From Corynebacterium kroppenstedtii DSM 44385 (GTDB taxonomy: Bacteria; Actinomycetota; Actinomycetes; Mycobacteriales; Mycobacteriaceae), in NCBI RefSeq assembly GCF_000023145.1, contig NC_012704.1, forward strand, positions 1,612,001 to 1,676,000: 64,000 nt of DNA, in the 5' to 3' direction. Both the position numbers and the translations under genes were made by a program. A model generated the notes under the pieces. The model was not told the DNA's origin, made no database searches, and saw nothing but the letters and a program-made list of their open reading frames with translations. The number at the start of each line of letters is the position of its first letter. The first letter of the stretch is position 1. This document shows, piece by piece, positions 21,695 through 29,683 of the stretch.

Positions 21695-22381
21695 CTATTT
21701 CTGCGCAGAGGCCTTACGGTAATCAAAGACTTGGTCGATGATTCCGTATTCTTTCGCACCTTCTGCGGTGAGGATCTTGTCACGGTCGGTATCGATGCGA
21801 ATCTGTTCCGCTGATACGCCGGTATGACGTGCCAAGGTGGTCTCCATCAAGGTCCGCATACGCTCGATCTCTGCGGCCTGGATTTCGAGGTCGGAAACCT
21901 GCCCCTGCGTGCCCTGCGTCGCTGGCTGGTGAATAAGAACACGCGCATTCGGCAACGCAGCACGCTTACCCGGAGTACCGGCTGCCAACAGCACCGCAGC
22001 AGCCGACGCAGCTTGCCCCAAGCAGACAGTGACGACGTCGGGACGGACATACTGCATGGTGTCGTAAATCGCCATGAGCGACGTGAAGGATCCGCCGGGC
22101 GAGTTGATGTACATGGTGATGTCGCGGTCCGGGTCCAGCCCCTCGAGGACCAGCAGCTGAGCCATGATGTCGTTGGCGGAGGCGTCGTCGACCTGGGTAC
22201 CGAGGAAGATGATGCGCTCTTCAAAAAGCTTGTTATACGGGTTGGATTCTTTGGCCCCAAACGAGCTGTGCTCGACAAATGATGGGAGGATGTAGCGGCT
22301 TTCTGGCATCTGCATGTGGGAAACCCCGTTCAGTTGAGAAGAAGAATACTGGTTGAGTTCATCGCTAGGGTTCATGGCCAC
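21695..22381 (-). CDS. clpP2: ClpP protease subunit 2
   Basis: Serine peptidase subunit, up to 228 residues. The catalytic Ser is in [11 protein letters not shown], His in LIHQPATQG and Asp in [20 protein letters not shown] forms the oxyanion region. Upstream clpP1 ends one base into the GTG start (TAGTGGCCATG); the ATG two codons later is equally possible. In actinobacteria ClpP1 and ClpP2 form a mixed tetradecamer, so both genes are expected to be needed. Confidence 0.96.
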   Translation of the reverse strand: MAMNPSDELNQYSSSQLNGVSHMQMPESRYILPSFVEHSSFGAKESNPYNKLFEERIIFLGTQVDDASANDIMAQLLVLEGLDPDRDITMYINSPGGSFTSLMAIYDTMQYVRPDVVTVCLGQAASAAAVLLAAGTPGKRAALPNARVLIHQPATQGTQGQVSDLEIQAAEIERMRTLMETTLARHTGVSAEQIRIDTDRDKILTAEGAKEYGIIDQVFDYRKASAQK

Positions 22382-23019
22382 TACTCTGTCTCCTCCTTCG
22401 CCGATGTAATCACGTGATCAACAAAGCCGTACTCTAAGGCCTCCTGGGCATCGAACCAGCGGTCACGGTCGGAGTCTTTCTGAATCCGCTCCAGCGACTG
22501 GCCGGTGTGCTGCGCGTTGAGCTCGGCCAAATCGCGCTTGGTGCGGGCGAACTGCTCGGCCTGAATAGCAATATCAGCTGCCGTTCCGCCTACACCTGCC
22601 GACGGCTGGTGCATCAAAATGCGAGCGTGTGGCAAAGCGTAGCGCTTGCCTTTTGTTCCCGCAGTGAGGAGGAACTGGCCCATGGAGGCAGCCAGGCCCA
22701 TCCCGTACGTGGCGATGTCACACGGTGCGTACGTCATGGTGTCATAAATGGCCATCCCTGCGGTCACAGAACCACCGGGCGAGTTGATATACAACGAAAT
22801 GTCCCGCGTCGGGTCCTCCGCCGAGAGCAAAAGGATCTGTGCGCAAAGCCGGTTGGCGATGTCGTCATTAACCTCGGTGCCGAGGAAGATAATGCGTTCC
22901 CGCAGCAGTCGCTCGAAGACGGAATCGTTAAGGTTCAATCCTGCTGTCCCATTGTCCATGGTGGGGGCAGAATATCCCTTCTGAGCACTAACTCCAGTGT
23001 CGTTTGAGGAAAAGTTCAT
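22381..23019 (-). CDS. clpP1: ClpP protease subunit 1
   Basis: Partner of ClpP2, 212 residues. Catalytic Ser is in [11 protein letters not shown], His in LMHQPSAG and Asp in KDSDRDRW. The first 30 residues are probably a propeptide or flexible start; MDNGT is an alternative start. It overlaps clpP2 by one base. A ClgR-type operator core lies about 85 bases upstream, consistent with stress control of clpP1-clpP2. Confidence 0.96.
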   Translation of the reverse strand: MNFSSNDTGVSAQKGYSAPTMDNGTAGLNLNDSVFERLLRERIIFLGTEVNDDIANRLCAQILLLSAEDPTRDISLYINSPGGSVTAGMAIYDTMTYAPCDIATYGMGLAASMGQFLLTAGTKGKRYALPHARILMHQPSAGVGGTAADIAIQAEQFARTKRDLAELNAQHTGQSLERIQKDSDRDRWFDAQEALEYGFVDHVITSAKEETE

Positions 23020-23103
23020 TATGTACGCTCACTTTCCAATATTTTTGGGTGCACCCCAGACTAGCTAATTCGATGAAGTGTGGCTCGCCTTTTGCGCTCT
23101 GTT

Positions 23104-23114
23104 CGCTGTTAGCG
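23104..23114 (-). promoter_or_regulatory. Putative ClgR operator before clpP1
   Basis: The minus-strand core CGCTAACAGCG fits the ClgR core CGCYNANRGCG as I remember it from C. glutamicum, and the following AAC also fits. It lies between the tig terminator and clpP1, where ClgR sites are known in corynebacteria. Confidence 0.6.
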
Positions 23115-23135
23115 TGCGTCGGTATGAGATGCCGA

Positions 23136-23165
23136 TGCCCCCACACCTTTCAGGGCGTGGGGGCA
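23136..23165 (-). terminator. Terminator-like hairpin after tig
   Basis: TGCCCCCAC (23136-23144) pairs with GTGGGGGCA (23157-23165), extended by GCC(C)/GG(T) inside, 28 bases after the tig stop. It has no long U-run, but the stem is very GC-rich. Confidence 0.7.
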
Positions 23166-23193
23166 GTGTCGGAATTATCCGCAAGTCAACGGT

Positions 23194-24681
23194 TTATTTT
23201 TCAGCGTTCTCTGAATCGTCATCGGTGGGGGTTGCCACGGGAGCTTCCGCCGCTTGATCGAATTCAGCCGATTCTTCGGTCTCGGTGCCAGACGGCGTTG
23301 CTTCACTGTTTTCCGATGCCTCGGCATCTGCGGACCCGGTAGAAGTCTCGTCGGTGTTTTCTTCTTCACCGAAGTATTCTTTCGGATCGATCTCGTTGCC
23401 ATCGGTGTCCTTGACCGACACCGTGCAAATGGATTCAGCCAAAGCCTTGCCACGACGAACATCGGCGTAGAGGGCACCGATCTGGTCCGACGCCTGAATG
23501 GCCTGCATGAACTGCTGAGGCTCCATGCCGTACCGCTGGGCGGTGAACATGATGTGCTCGGTGAATTCCTGCTGGCTGACCTCTGGCTGGAGCTCATCAG
23601 CGAGAGTGTCGAGGAACAGCTGAGTCCGCACGGCCTCTTCTGCACTGGACCGGGTGTCGCGATCGAACTGTTCGCGGCTGCTGCCCTGGGCTGCGAGAAG
23701 CTGGTCAAAGGCTTTCTCATCACCATTGAACTGCTGGAGAAGCTGGTTCAACTGGCCCTTAACTTGCTCTTCGACAACGGCTTCTGGCAGCTCGAAGTCG
23801 GTCTTTTCCAGAGCCTTTTCGAGGACCTTGTCCCGGATCGACGACGCCTGCTCAGCCTTCTTGTTTTCCTCAACCTGCTTGGCCAAGGATTCACGAAGCT
23901 CGCCGATGGTGTCGAACTCCGATGCGAGCTGAGCGAAGTCATCGTCAGCTTCAGGAAGTTCACGTTCTTTGAGCGACTTCACAGTGACAGTGACCTCGGC
24001 CTCTTCGCCTTCGTGGTCACCGGCGACAAGGTTCGACTTAAAGGTCTTTGATTCATCAACCTTCATGCCCTCGAGCGCGTCGTCCAAGCCCTCGATGAGC
24101 TCGCCGTTGCCGACCTGGTGGGAAAGGCCTTCGGTCGTGGCCTCGTCAACAGGTTCGCCACCCACGGTTGCGGACAGGTCAATGGAGACGAAGTCGTCTT
24201 TCTGAACTGGGCGCTCGACTGCCTTCAAGGTGCCGAAACGTGCGCGGAGGTTGTCCAGCTCAGCGTCGACAGCGGCGTCGTCGGCAACGAGCGGATCGAC
24301 TTCGACTTCGATGGTGGAGAAATCAGGAAGATCAATCTCCGGACGGACATCAGCCTCTGCGGTGAACTCAACGAGCTCGTTATCTTCCAGCCGGGTGATG
24401 TCAATGGTCGGTTGCGTGAGGACCTTGAGGTCATGCTCTTCAACAGCCTGGCTGTAGCGGCTGGGCAGCATGTTGTTGATGGCCTGGTCGAGGATAGCCC
24501 CCCGGCCAAGTCGCGCCTCAAGAACGCGCGGAGGAACCTTGCCTTTACGGAAGCCAGGGAGTGTGACCTGCTGCGCCAGCGAGCGGTAGGCTTGGTCGAT
24601 CTCCGGCTGAAGCTCGTCAAAAGGAACTTCGACAGTAAGCTTTACGCGAGTCGCGCTCTGTTGCTCAACGGAGCTCTTCAC
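23194..24681 (-). CDS. tig: Trigger factor
   Basis: Ribosome-bound chaperone and peptidyl-prolyl isomerase, 495 residues. The ribosome-binding loop GFRKGKVP is at about 44-51, the FKBP-type domain spans about 160-245 (KDDFVSIDL) and a long helical substrate-binding part follows. About 65 C-terminal residues are an acidic Glu/Asp/Thr/Ser-rich tail, common in actinobacterial homologues. The GTG start has AGGAG about nine bases upstream. It is transcribed downstream of tRNA-Pro and upstream of clpP1. Confidence 0.96.
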   Translation of the reverse strand: MKSSVEQQSATRVKLTVEVPFDELQPEIDQAYRSLAQQVTLPGFRKGKVPPRVLEARLGRGAILDQAINNMLPSRYSQAVEEHDLKVLTQPTIDITRLEDNELVEFTAEADVRPEIDLPDFSTIEVEVDPLVADDAAVDAELDNLRARFGTLKAVERPVQKDDFVSIDLSATVGGEPVDEATTEGLSHQVGNGELIEGLDDALEGMKVDESKTFKSNLVAGDHEGEEAEVTVTVKSLKERELPEADDDFAQLASEFDTIGELRESLAKQVEENKKAEQASSIRDKVLEKALEKTDFELPEAVVEEQVKGQLNQLLQQFNGDEKAFDQLLAAQGSSREQFDRDTRSSAEEAVRTQLFLDTLADELQPEVSQQEFTEHIMFTAQRYGMEPQQFMQAIQASDQIGALYADVRRGKALAESICTVSVKDTDGNEIDPKEYFGEEENTDETSTGSADAEASENSEATPSGTETEESAEFDQAAEAPVATPTDDDSENAEK

Positions 24682-24785
24682 GGATGCACACTCCTGTGGT
24701 GTCGTTGGTTATTTGGAATACAATTTCTCTCTATTTGTGGAGACCCGGCCTGCCAAACGTCGTGTCTGACCGGCCGGGCCACTCC

Positions 24786-24862
24786 TGGTCGGGGTAGCGG
24801 GATTCGAACCCACGACCCCTCGCTCCCAAAGCGAGTGCGCTACCAAGCTGCGCCATACCCCG
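24786..24862 (-). tRNA. tRNA-Pro (anticodon TGG)
   Basis: Full cloverleaf on the minus strand: acceptor CGGGGTA/TACCCCG, anticodon stem CTCGC/GCGAG with loop TTTGGGA, T-arm GGTTCGAATCC and an encoded ACCA end. Confidence 0.97.
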
Positions 24863-25245
24863 GTATGAAAGAAAGTCCACCGGCCACGAGTGCCGAAGAC
24901 AACTAGAGTCTACGGGCACCGTTTTTGCCACTTTCATTGACCCCCACTATTCAGCGTTATCCACCGCAAAATACGTGGTGAAAGAGCTTTTTGTGATGTT
25001 ACACGGTCAGCTTAGGGGTTAGCAATGGAGCGAGGCTGCGTCATTTTCTACTCTCCGCTGTGACAGCAGCTCTATGCCTTAATTCCTATGCCTTACGTTC
25101 CCTGTCTCACGACGGGGACTGCCGCATGATGACGGCATAACCTGTCCAAAAAGTGTCCACACCGCGTTTTGTCGTACAACCCCCGGGAAGAACCCAATTC
25201 CTGGGCTCGAAACGCCGACGCACCGAAGAAGGAACCGGTACACGG

Positions 25246-25406
25246 AAAACTGCGGGAAACTACACCTAGAGCCTAAAAGTGCGGGGGGATACGCGTCCCA
25301 AAACAAAAGTGCGGGGCTATATGGTCAATTTTCGGCCATTTTTCGCCCATATCCCTCCGCAGTTTTCACAAAAGACCCCGATATACCCCCACAGTTGTCC
25401 CGCACG
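25246..25406. repeat. Array of a G-rich ~20-base motif
   Basis: Three forward copies (AAAACTGCGGG at 25246, AAAAGTGCGGGGGGATA at 25275, AAAAGTGCGGGGCTATATGG at 25305) are followed by two inverted copies (25347-25367 and 25379-25397) and a partial inverted one (25397-25406). The first and fourth share a perfect 11-base inverted repeat. Spacing of the common TG is 29 and 30 bases between forward copies and 32 between inverted ones. There is no gene in the 690 bases between tRNA-Pro and tRNA-Gly, so this array is the only organised content there. Confidence 0.7.
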
Positions 25407-25471
25407 CGGACACACTATTGGCGTATAACACTGAAGAACCCGTGTGGTCATATGCATGGTCATACGACGAA

Positions 25472-25511
25472 ACCCGGCTAGTTCTCCGCAAGCGTGGAAA
25501 ACCAACCGGGT
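25472..25511 (-). terminator. Terminator after tRNA-Gly
   Basis: In minus-strand RNA ACCCGG...CCGGGT and the adjoining TTGGTTTTCC/GGAGAACTAG pair continuously for 16 positions with three G-U pairs, closed by an eight-base loop. The G-U pairs favour function in this strand. Confidence 0.7.
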
Positions 25512-25548
25512 GATATTGTCGTCGGGACTCTCTATGTCTCCGACATAA

Positions 25549-25623
25549 TGGAGGGAATGACGGGAATCGAACCCGCGTCTTCAGCTTGGAAGGCTGAGGT
25601 ATTAGCCACTATACGACATTCCC
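25549..25623 (-). tRNA. tRNA-Gly (anticodon TCC)
   Basis: Acceptor GGGAATG/CATTCCC, anticodon loop CTTCCAA between TCAGC and GCTGA, T-arm GGTTCGATTCC and encoded CCA. Confidence 0.97.
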
Positions 25624-25971
25624 ATTGCGAAAAACGGTACCTGAGCACGTGAAACACGGCTGACGCGTACTTCAAGGCCCACGAACCTTCTTTCCGCGGT
25701 GTGTTGCCATAGTACATTTCGTTCGCGGTTTCGCAAAACCCGAACTCCCCACAAATTACGCATTCCCGATCCCGCTACAACGCTGCCTTTTAAACGCCGC
25801 TTTAACCGTCGCACGAACAAAAACGCTCACTAGTGCAGAAGCATCAGCTTCACACGAGCAGCCGCGTCGCCAATTAGGCAAGCACCACCAGCAGCAATAA
25901 CGCCCAGAATGTCGGTCACCTAACGGCCCGTCGCGTAAAATAATGGTGACGACACTACCCCTGGAGGAACC

Positions 25972-27750
25972 ATGCCTACCGATACTCCTGCTGCCCCACT
26001 ATCAGGCGATTCTTCCGCATCACTGACGGCAACAACCCTCTCCACTGATTTATCCCAGACGCAGCTTATCGCCAACGGCGTCAGTTTTGATTATTCGGGA
26101 GTACCGGTTCTCCGCAACATCGACCTCACCTTGTCAGCGGGCGACGTTCTCGGGCTGGTCGGCGATAACGGCGCTGGTAAATCGACGTTAATGTGGGTCT
26201 TCTCTGGCCGACGCAAACCCACGAGCGGCGTCGTCACCCACATCGGGCAACGTGTTCTTGGTTCCCAGGAATTAGAGGCCCCCTTTGATTCGACCGGAGC
26301 GATGCTCATTAAAGAGGCACTGGGGCCGTCACTCCGTCGCTTGCAAGCATTCGAGGAGGCCACGGAAGCACTTGCCGACGCGGAGACAGACGAGGAAGTT
26401 GCCCGAGCAAATGAGCGGTATTCCACCATTTTCTCCGATGTCACGGCCCACGATGATTGGAATGCCGAACATAACGCGGACATCATTCTCGACAGCCTCG
26501 GCCTCACCAATGATGACTCAACGACTGTCGATGGCGAACCGCTGCTCTCACGAAGGACAGCCGATCTATCCGGTGGCCAGCGGGCGCGTCTTGGGTTAGC
26601 GCTCACCCTCATTCGCAATCCCGAGATTCTCCTCCTCGACGAGCCCACAAACCACCTGGACGACCGTGGCAGAGAACTTGTTATCGATCACATTCATAAC
26701 CACGCTGGCGTGGTTGTCGTCGCTACGCATGATCGAGACTTTCTCGACGCGGTGTGTACCCAGATCGGCGATATCGTGCCCCGGCGCGAGGGAATTCACA
26801 TTTTTAGGGGCAATTACACCGCTTATGACAAGCACCGTCGGCATGAGCGCGCGCTGTGGGAGCATCAATGGAAGACGGAGCAGAGGGAGAAAAACCAGCT
26901 AGAGCAGGATATTGAGGCGCATCATGAGTCGGCCGGTCCGAAGAAGGCGAAGCGGGACAACGAAAAGGTCATGTATGGGATGGCCGGTAACCGGGCCGAG
27001 CGTCAATTGTCCCGACGAATCCGTGCGGCGCGGCAACGTCTCACCGAGCTCGAGGAGAACGGTGTGGAACAGCCCCCCGCAGTTCTCGGTCTCGATGCAC
27101 CCTTGACGGCGCCCGTACCGCGTCGTCGGGTCGCGGCAGGATCCGAGGAGGACTTCGCCATTAAATTACAAGGACTCGTCGTCCCTGATCGTGTCCGCGT
27201 AGGGTCTTTGACTATTCGCCCGGGTGAAAAAGTAGTGATCACGGGGCCGAATGGAGCAGGCAAGTCGTCATTGCTCGGGGCTATCTCCGGCGCGGTGCCG
27301 ACAGAGAGCGGGCAAGTTCGCATTGGGGAGGGCCAAAGTGTCGGTGTTCTCCGCCAAGAGCAGCGATGGGATGATCCCACACAATCAGCAGAGGATCTGT
27401 ATGCATTGGCACCCCACCCCACTGTGAGCTTCGACGAGCTCGGACTGCTGGCTCCTGAGGACGCCATTCGGCCCGTCGGGGACCTCTCTATAGGTCAGCA
27501 GCGACGAGTAGCGCTTGCGCTGATTGCAGCCGGCCCGCCTCATATTCTCCTTCTCGACGAGCCGACGAACCACCTCTCCGTGGACTTGATTGAAGAGGTG
27601 CAGGATGCCATCGCGAGTGCTGAGGGAACAGTGCTTGTTGTCACTCACGACCGTCGGATGATTGAGCGGTTGGAGGCTCGGCACCTGATTGTTGACCACC
27701 ACGAGGTGGTGGAAGGGCAACGAGGGCACCGTTCAGTCGAGTTCCAATAA
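25972..27750 (+). CDS. ABC-F family ATPase, duplicated ATP-binding domains
   Basis: Soluble ribosome-associated ATPase without membrane segments, 592 residues. Domain 1 has Walker A VGDNGAGKST near 65, signature LSGGQRARL and Walker B LLLDEPTNHLD. A charged linker follows at about 280-350. Domain 2 has GPNGAGKSS, a slightly divergent signature LSIGQQRRV and LLLDEPTNHLS. The family includes translation factors and ribosome-protection antibiotic-resistance proteins; which it is cannot be decided. It has SD TGGAGGA and a TAAAAT -10 candidate at 25936, and is closed by an excellent terminator. The 348 bases upstream to tRNA-Gly show no gene. Confidence 0.9.
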   Translation: MPTDTPAAPLSGDSSASLTATTLSTDLSQTQLIANGVSFDYSGVPVLRNIDLTLSAGDVLGLVGDNGAGKSTLMWVFSGRRKPTSGVVTHIGQRVLGSQELEAPFDSTGAMLIKEALGPSLRRLQAFEEATEALADAETDEEVARANERYSTIFSDVTAHDDWNAEHNADIILDSLGLTNDDSTTVDGEPLLSRRTADLSGGQRARLGLALTLIRNPEILLLDEPTNHLDDRGRELVIDHIHNHAGVVVVATHDRDFLDAVCTQIGDIVPRREGIHIFRGNYTAYDKHRRHERALWEHQWKTEQREKNQLEQDIEAHHESAGPKKAKRDNEKVMYGMAGNRAERQLSRRIRAARQRLTELEENGVEQPPAVLGLDAPLTAPVPRRRVAAGSEEDFAIKLQGLVVPDRVRVGSLTIRPGEKVVITGPNGAGKSSLLGAISGAVPTESGQVRIGEGQSVGVLRQEQRWDDPTQSAEDLYALAPHPTVSFDELGLLAPEDAIRPVGDLSIGQQRRVALALIAAGPPHILLLDEPTNHLSVDLIEEVQDAIASAEGTVLVVTHDRRMIERLEARHLIVDHHEVVEGQRGHRSVEFQ

Positions 27751-27778
27751 TTAGTTTTGGCAACCATACCATTATCAG

Positions 27779-27803
27779 TACCCCTACTATGGGGTAATTT
27801 TTT
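27779..27803 (+). terminator. Intrinsic terminator after the ABC-F gene
   Basis: TACCCC/GGGGTA stem with loop TACTAT, followed by ATTTTTT, 28 bases after the stop codon. Confidence 0.93.
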
Positions 27804-27810
27804 ACCGGCT

Positions 27811-27840
27811 CGATAACGAATAGTTAACGATTCTTTATCG
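27811..27840. promoter_or_regulatory. 30-base near-perfect palindrome
   Basis: Two 12-base arms (27811-27822 and 27829-27840) match at 10 of 12 positions around a central GTTAAC. AT-rich, without an adjacent U-run, it lies between the ABC-F terminator and the HTH gene. It looks like an operator; the regulator is unknown. Confidence 0.5.
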
Positions 27841-27981
27841 GGCAGAAATCTGCAGATTCTTTGGTAAGCAGCGCCTTTAAACGTGGGTTGAACACATACG
27901 GGGGTGTAATAAGTAGTTTAACGGACTTCATGCCAGTTTAGCTGGAGTTTTGCTACATAGCGCTCCCCTATTTTTCGGGCG

Positions 27982-27987
27982 TACACT
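27982..27987 (+). promoter_or_regulatory. Putative -10 of the HTH gene (leaderless)
   Basis: TACACT followed by eight bases and the ATG at 27996; no ribosome-binding site lies between. Confidence 0.45.
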
Positions 27988-27995
27988 CCTGACTC

Positions 27996-28232
27996 ATGAC
28001 ACCGATCCTTCTTGACAAAGACTCAGGACACGAGCTGTGGACCGCAGCGCAATGCGCTGAGTTTTCTGGTACAGCGCGGGGTACATTCACCAGCTATGCG
28101 GGTCGTGGTCGCGCACCAAAGCCTGTAGCAAAGTTTCAAGGATTGACTCTCTGGGATGCTGAAGACGTAAAGCATTGGCACGAGAATCGAGTTGACCGTA
28201 GGAGAAAAAACGACTCCGACACCGACGGTTAA
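27996..28232 (+). CDS. Small helix-turn-helix protein, excisionase/MerR-like
   Basis: The 78 residues carry a winged-helix DNA-binding pattern of the AlpA/excisionase type: LWTAAQCAEFSGTARGTFTS as the HTH, GRAPKPVAKFQGLTLWDAED as the wing, then a basic tail. Similar proteins occur as stand-alone genes in corynebacteria, so a phage origin need not be assumed. It starts directly behind a -10-like TACACT and is convergent with rpiB across a strong bidirectional terminator. Target and function are unknown. Confidence 0.75.
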   Translation: MTPILLDKDSGHELWTAAQCAEFSGTARGTFTSYAGRGRAPKPVAKFQGLTLWDAEDVKHWHENRVDRRRKNDSDTDG

Positions 28233-28326
28233 GCGCCACCCTGACTAGGCCATAACCACGCTGTCCGATGATGAATGCTACTCTTCGGTGGAGGGCGAGC
28301 TGAAAGAAGATAACACCGGAAAAGGA

Positions 28327-28368
28327 AAAGCATCTCTTGCACATTGTTGCGCAAGAGATGCTTTCTTT
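28327..28368. terminator. Bidirectional terminator between HTH gene and rpiB
   Basis: Perfect 14-base stem AAAGCATCTCTTGC/GCAAGAGATGCTTT with a ten-base loop. T-runs follow on both strands (CTTTT on plus, TTCCTTTT on minus), as expected between convergent genes. Confidence 0.95.
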
Positions 28369-28411
28369 TATGGCACGTTCGTGCCCGAGCCCCGACGGCA
28401 GCCCGAGCGGC

Positions 28412-28888
28412 CTACTGGTCTTCGGGCAACGCGGGTGCCATCCCCGTACGTTCATACTCCGCGAGGACGTCAAGCCGCCGCTGGTGGCGTTCCTCATTTG
28501 ACCACGGCGTTTCGATGAAAGCGTCGACAATCTCGAGGGCTTCCTCCTCGGAGTGCTGGCGAGCCCCTAAACCGATGAGCTGTGCATTGTTATGCTCCCG
28601 GGCAAGCTTGGCCGTCTCCACGGACCAGGCCAAAGCACAGCGGGCTCCCTTGACCTTGTTGGCAGCGATCTGCTCACCGTTTCCGGAACCGCCGATCACG
28701 ATGCCCAATGATCCGGGATCGTTCACGACCCGGGCAGAGGCTTCGATGCAGTAAGCAGGGTAATCATCCTTGGGATCAAAGGAATGAGCCCCGCAATCGA
28801 CGATCTCGTGGCCGTTCTTTTCCAAATGAGCAGCAATAGTATTTTTCAACTCGAACCCAGCGTGGTCCGCACCAAGATAAACGCGCAT
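28412..28888 (-). CDS. rpiB: Ribose-5-phosphate isomerase B
   Basis: Interconverts ribose-5-phosphate and ribulose-5-phosphate in the pentose-phosphate pathway; 158 residues. The phosphate-binding MRVYLGADHAGFELK, the IGGSGNGEQIAANK active-site loop and RCALAWSVETA are typical. The catalytic position usually Cys or Ser in IGGSGxG/ICGTGxG is Ser here. TACCCT lies six bases before the ATG, so the mRNA may be leaderless. It is followed upstream by the nitroreductase gene, as in M. tuberculosis. Confidence 0.93.
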   Translation of the reverse strand: MRVYLGADHAGFELKNTIAAHLEKNGHEIVDCGAHSFDPKDDYPAYCIEASARVVNDPGSLGIVIGGSGNGEQIAANKVKGARCALAWSVETAKLAREHNNAQLIGLGARQHSEEEALEIVDAFIETPWSNEERHQRRLDVLAEYERTGMAPALPEDQ

Positions 28889-28892
28889 AGTT

Positions 28893-29534
28893 CTAGGGTA
28901 GCTCAGCAGTCTTGTTTTCTGGCATCTCTGTGCGAGATCGTTTCAATTCGAAGAAATGCGGGAACGCTGCCAAGGCCACTGCCCCATCGAAGATTCGTCC
29001 CGCATCTTCCCCGCGCGGTACACGGGTGATCACTGGCCCGAAGAACGCGTTATCGCCCAACTTCAGCACCGGCGTCCCCACGTCGTCGCCGACCGCGTCC
29101 ATCGCGCCCTGGTGGTGACGGCGTAGCGAATCATCCTGCTCAGTGGAGTGTGCCACCTCGAGATACGACGCCGGAAGGCCAATCTCTTCCAAGGCATCGC
29201 GGAGCACGTCGTCGAATCCCTCGCCGGCGTGAGCGTCCACTTCTTTCTTATCGTGAATCCGGGTGCCCATTGCGGTGTAGTAGGCGTCTAATTTCTCCGG
29301 ATTTTCGTCGGCAATGAGGGCGGCAACGCGAGCTGGGCCCCACGTCTGTTTCATCATCTTCTTGTAATCGTCGGGAAGATCATCATTGTTTTCATTGAGA
29401 ACCGACAAGCTCATAGGATGCCAAACCACAGTGATATCCCGGACTTTTTCTACCTCTTTAATCCACCGGGATGTTACCCAGCAAAACGGGCAGGAGACAT
29501 CAAACCAAAAATCGACTCGTTGTTTGTCGGCCAT
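28893..29534 (-). CDS. DsbA-fold mycothiol-dependent nitroreductase/reductase
   Basis: Thioredoxin-fold protein of 213 residues with the active-site CPFC in FDVSCPFCWVTS near the N-terminus and an alpha-helical insertion. Later come GTPVLKLGDNAFFGPVI (cis-Pro region) and a terminal ALAAFPHFFELKR. It corresponds to the Rv2466c group, which uses mycothiol as electron donor; the assignment rests on sequence and on position between rpiB and divergent pepN. The ATG at 29534 has GGAGGT six bases upstream; a 17-codon extension is unsupported. Confidence 0.88.
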   Translation of the reverse strand: MADKQRVDFWFDVSCPFCWVTSRWIKEVEKVRDITVVWHPMSLSVLNENNDDLPDDYKKMMKQTWGPARVAALIADENPEKLDAYYTAMGTRIHDKKEVDAHAGEGFDDVLRDALEEIGLPASYLEVAHSTEQDDSLRRHHQGAMDAVGDDVGTPVLKLGDNAFFGPVITRVPRGEDAGRIFDGAVALAAFPHFFELKRSRTEMPENKTAELP

Positions 29535-29683
29535 GTCATTACCTCCATGATCTGTACGTTGGCGCTGTGCCCACCGAGGGCTCATTGCTCCCGCGATTTT
29601 TCATCACCTAGTAGTCTCAATATCTGGGAACTTTATGCTCTCGCATATTCCAAAGCCCTCCAGCGAAAGGACACAACGCAGGA

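Noticed and set aside
23254..24051. 265-residue open frame on the plus strand
   Set aside because: Antisense to tig; hydrophobic appearance arises from reading acidic codons backwards.
25246..25406. CRISPR-like array
   Set aside because: Unit spacing is about 30 bases, but units are only ~20 bases, degenerate and in both orientations, with no unique spacers and no cas genes.
25972..27750. Calling the ABC-F protein a specific antibiotic-resistance determinant
   Set aside because: The sequence motifs do not separate resistance ABC-Fs from housekeeping ones, and no resistance-type leader peptide is visible upstream.
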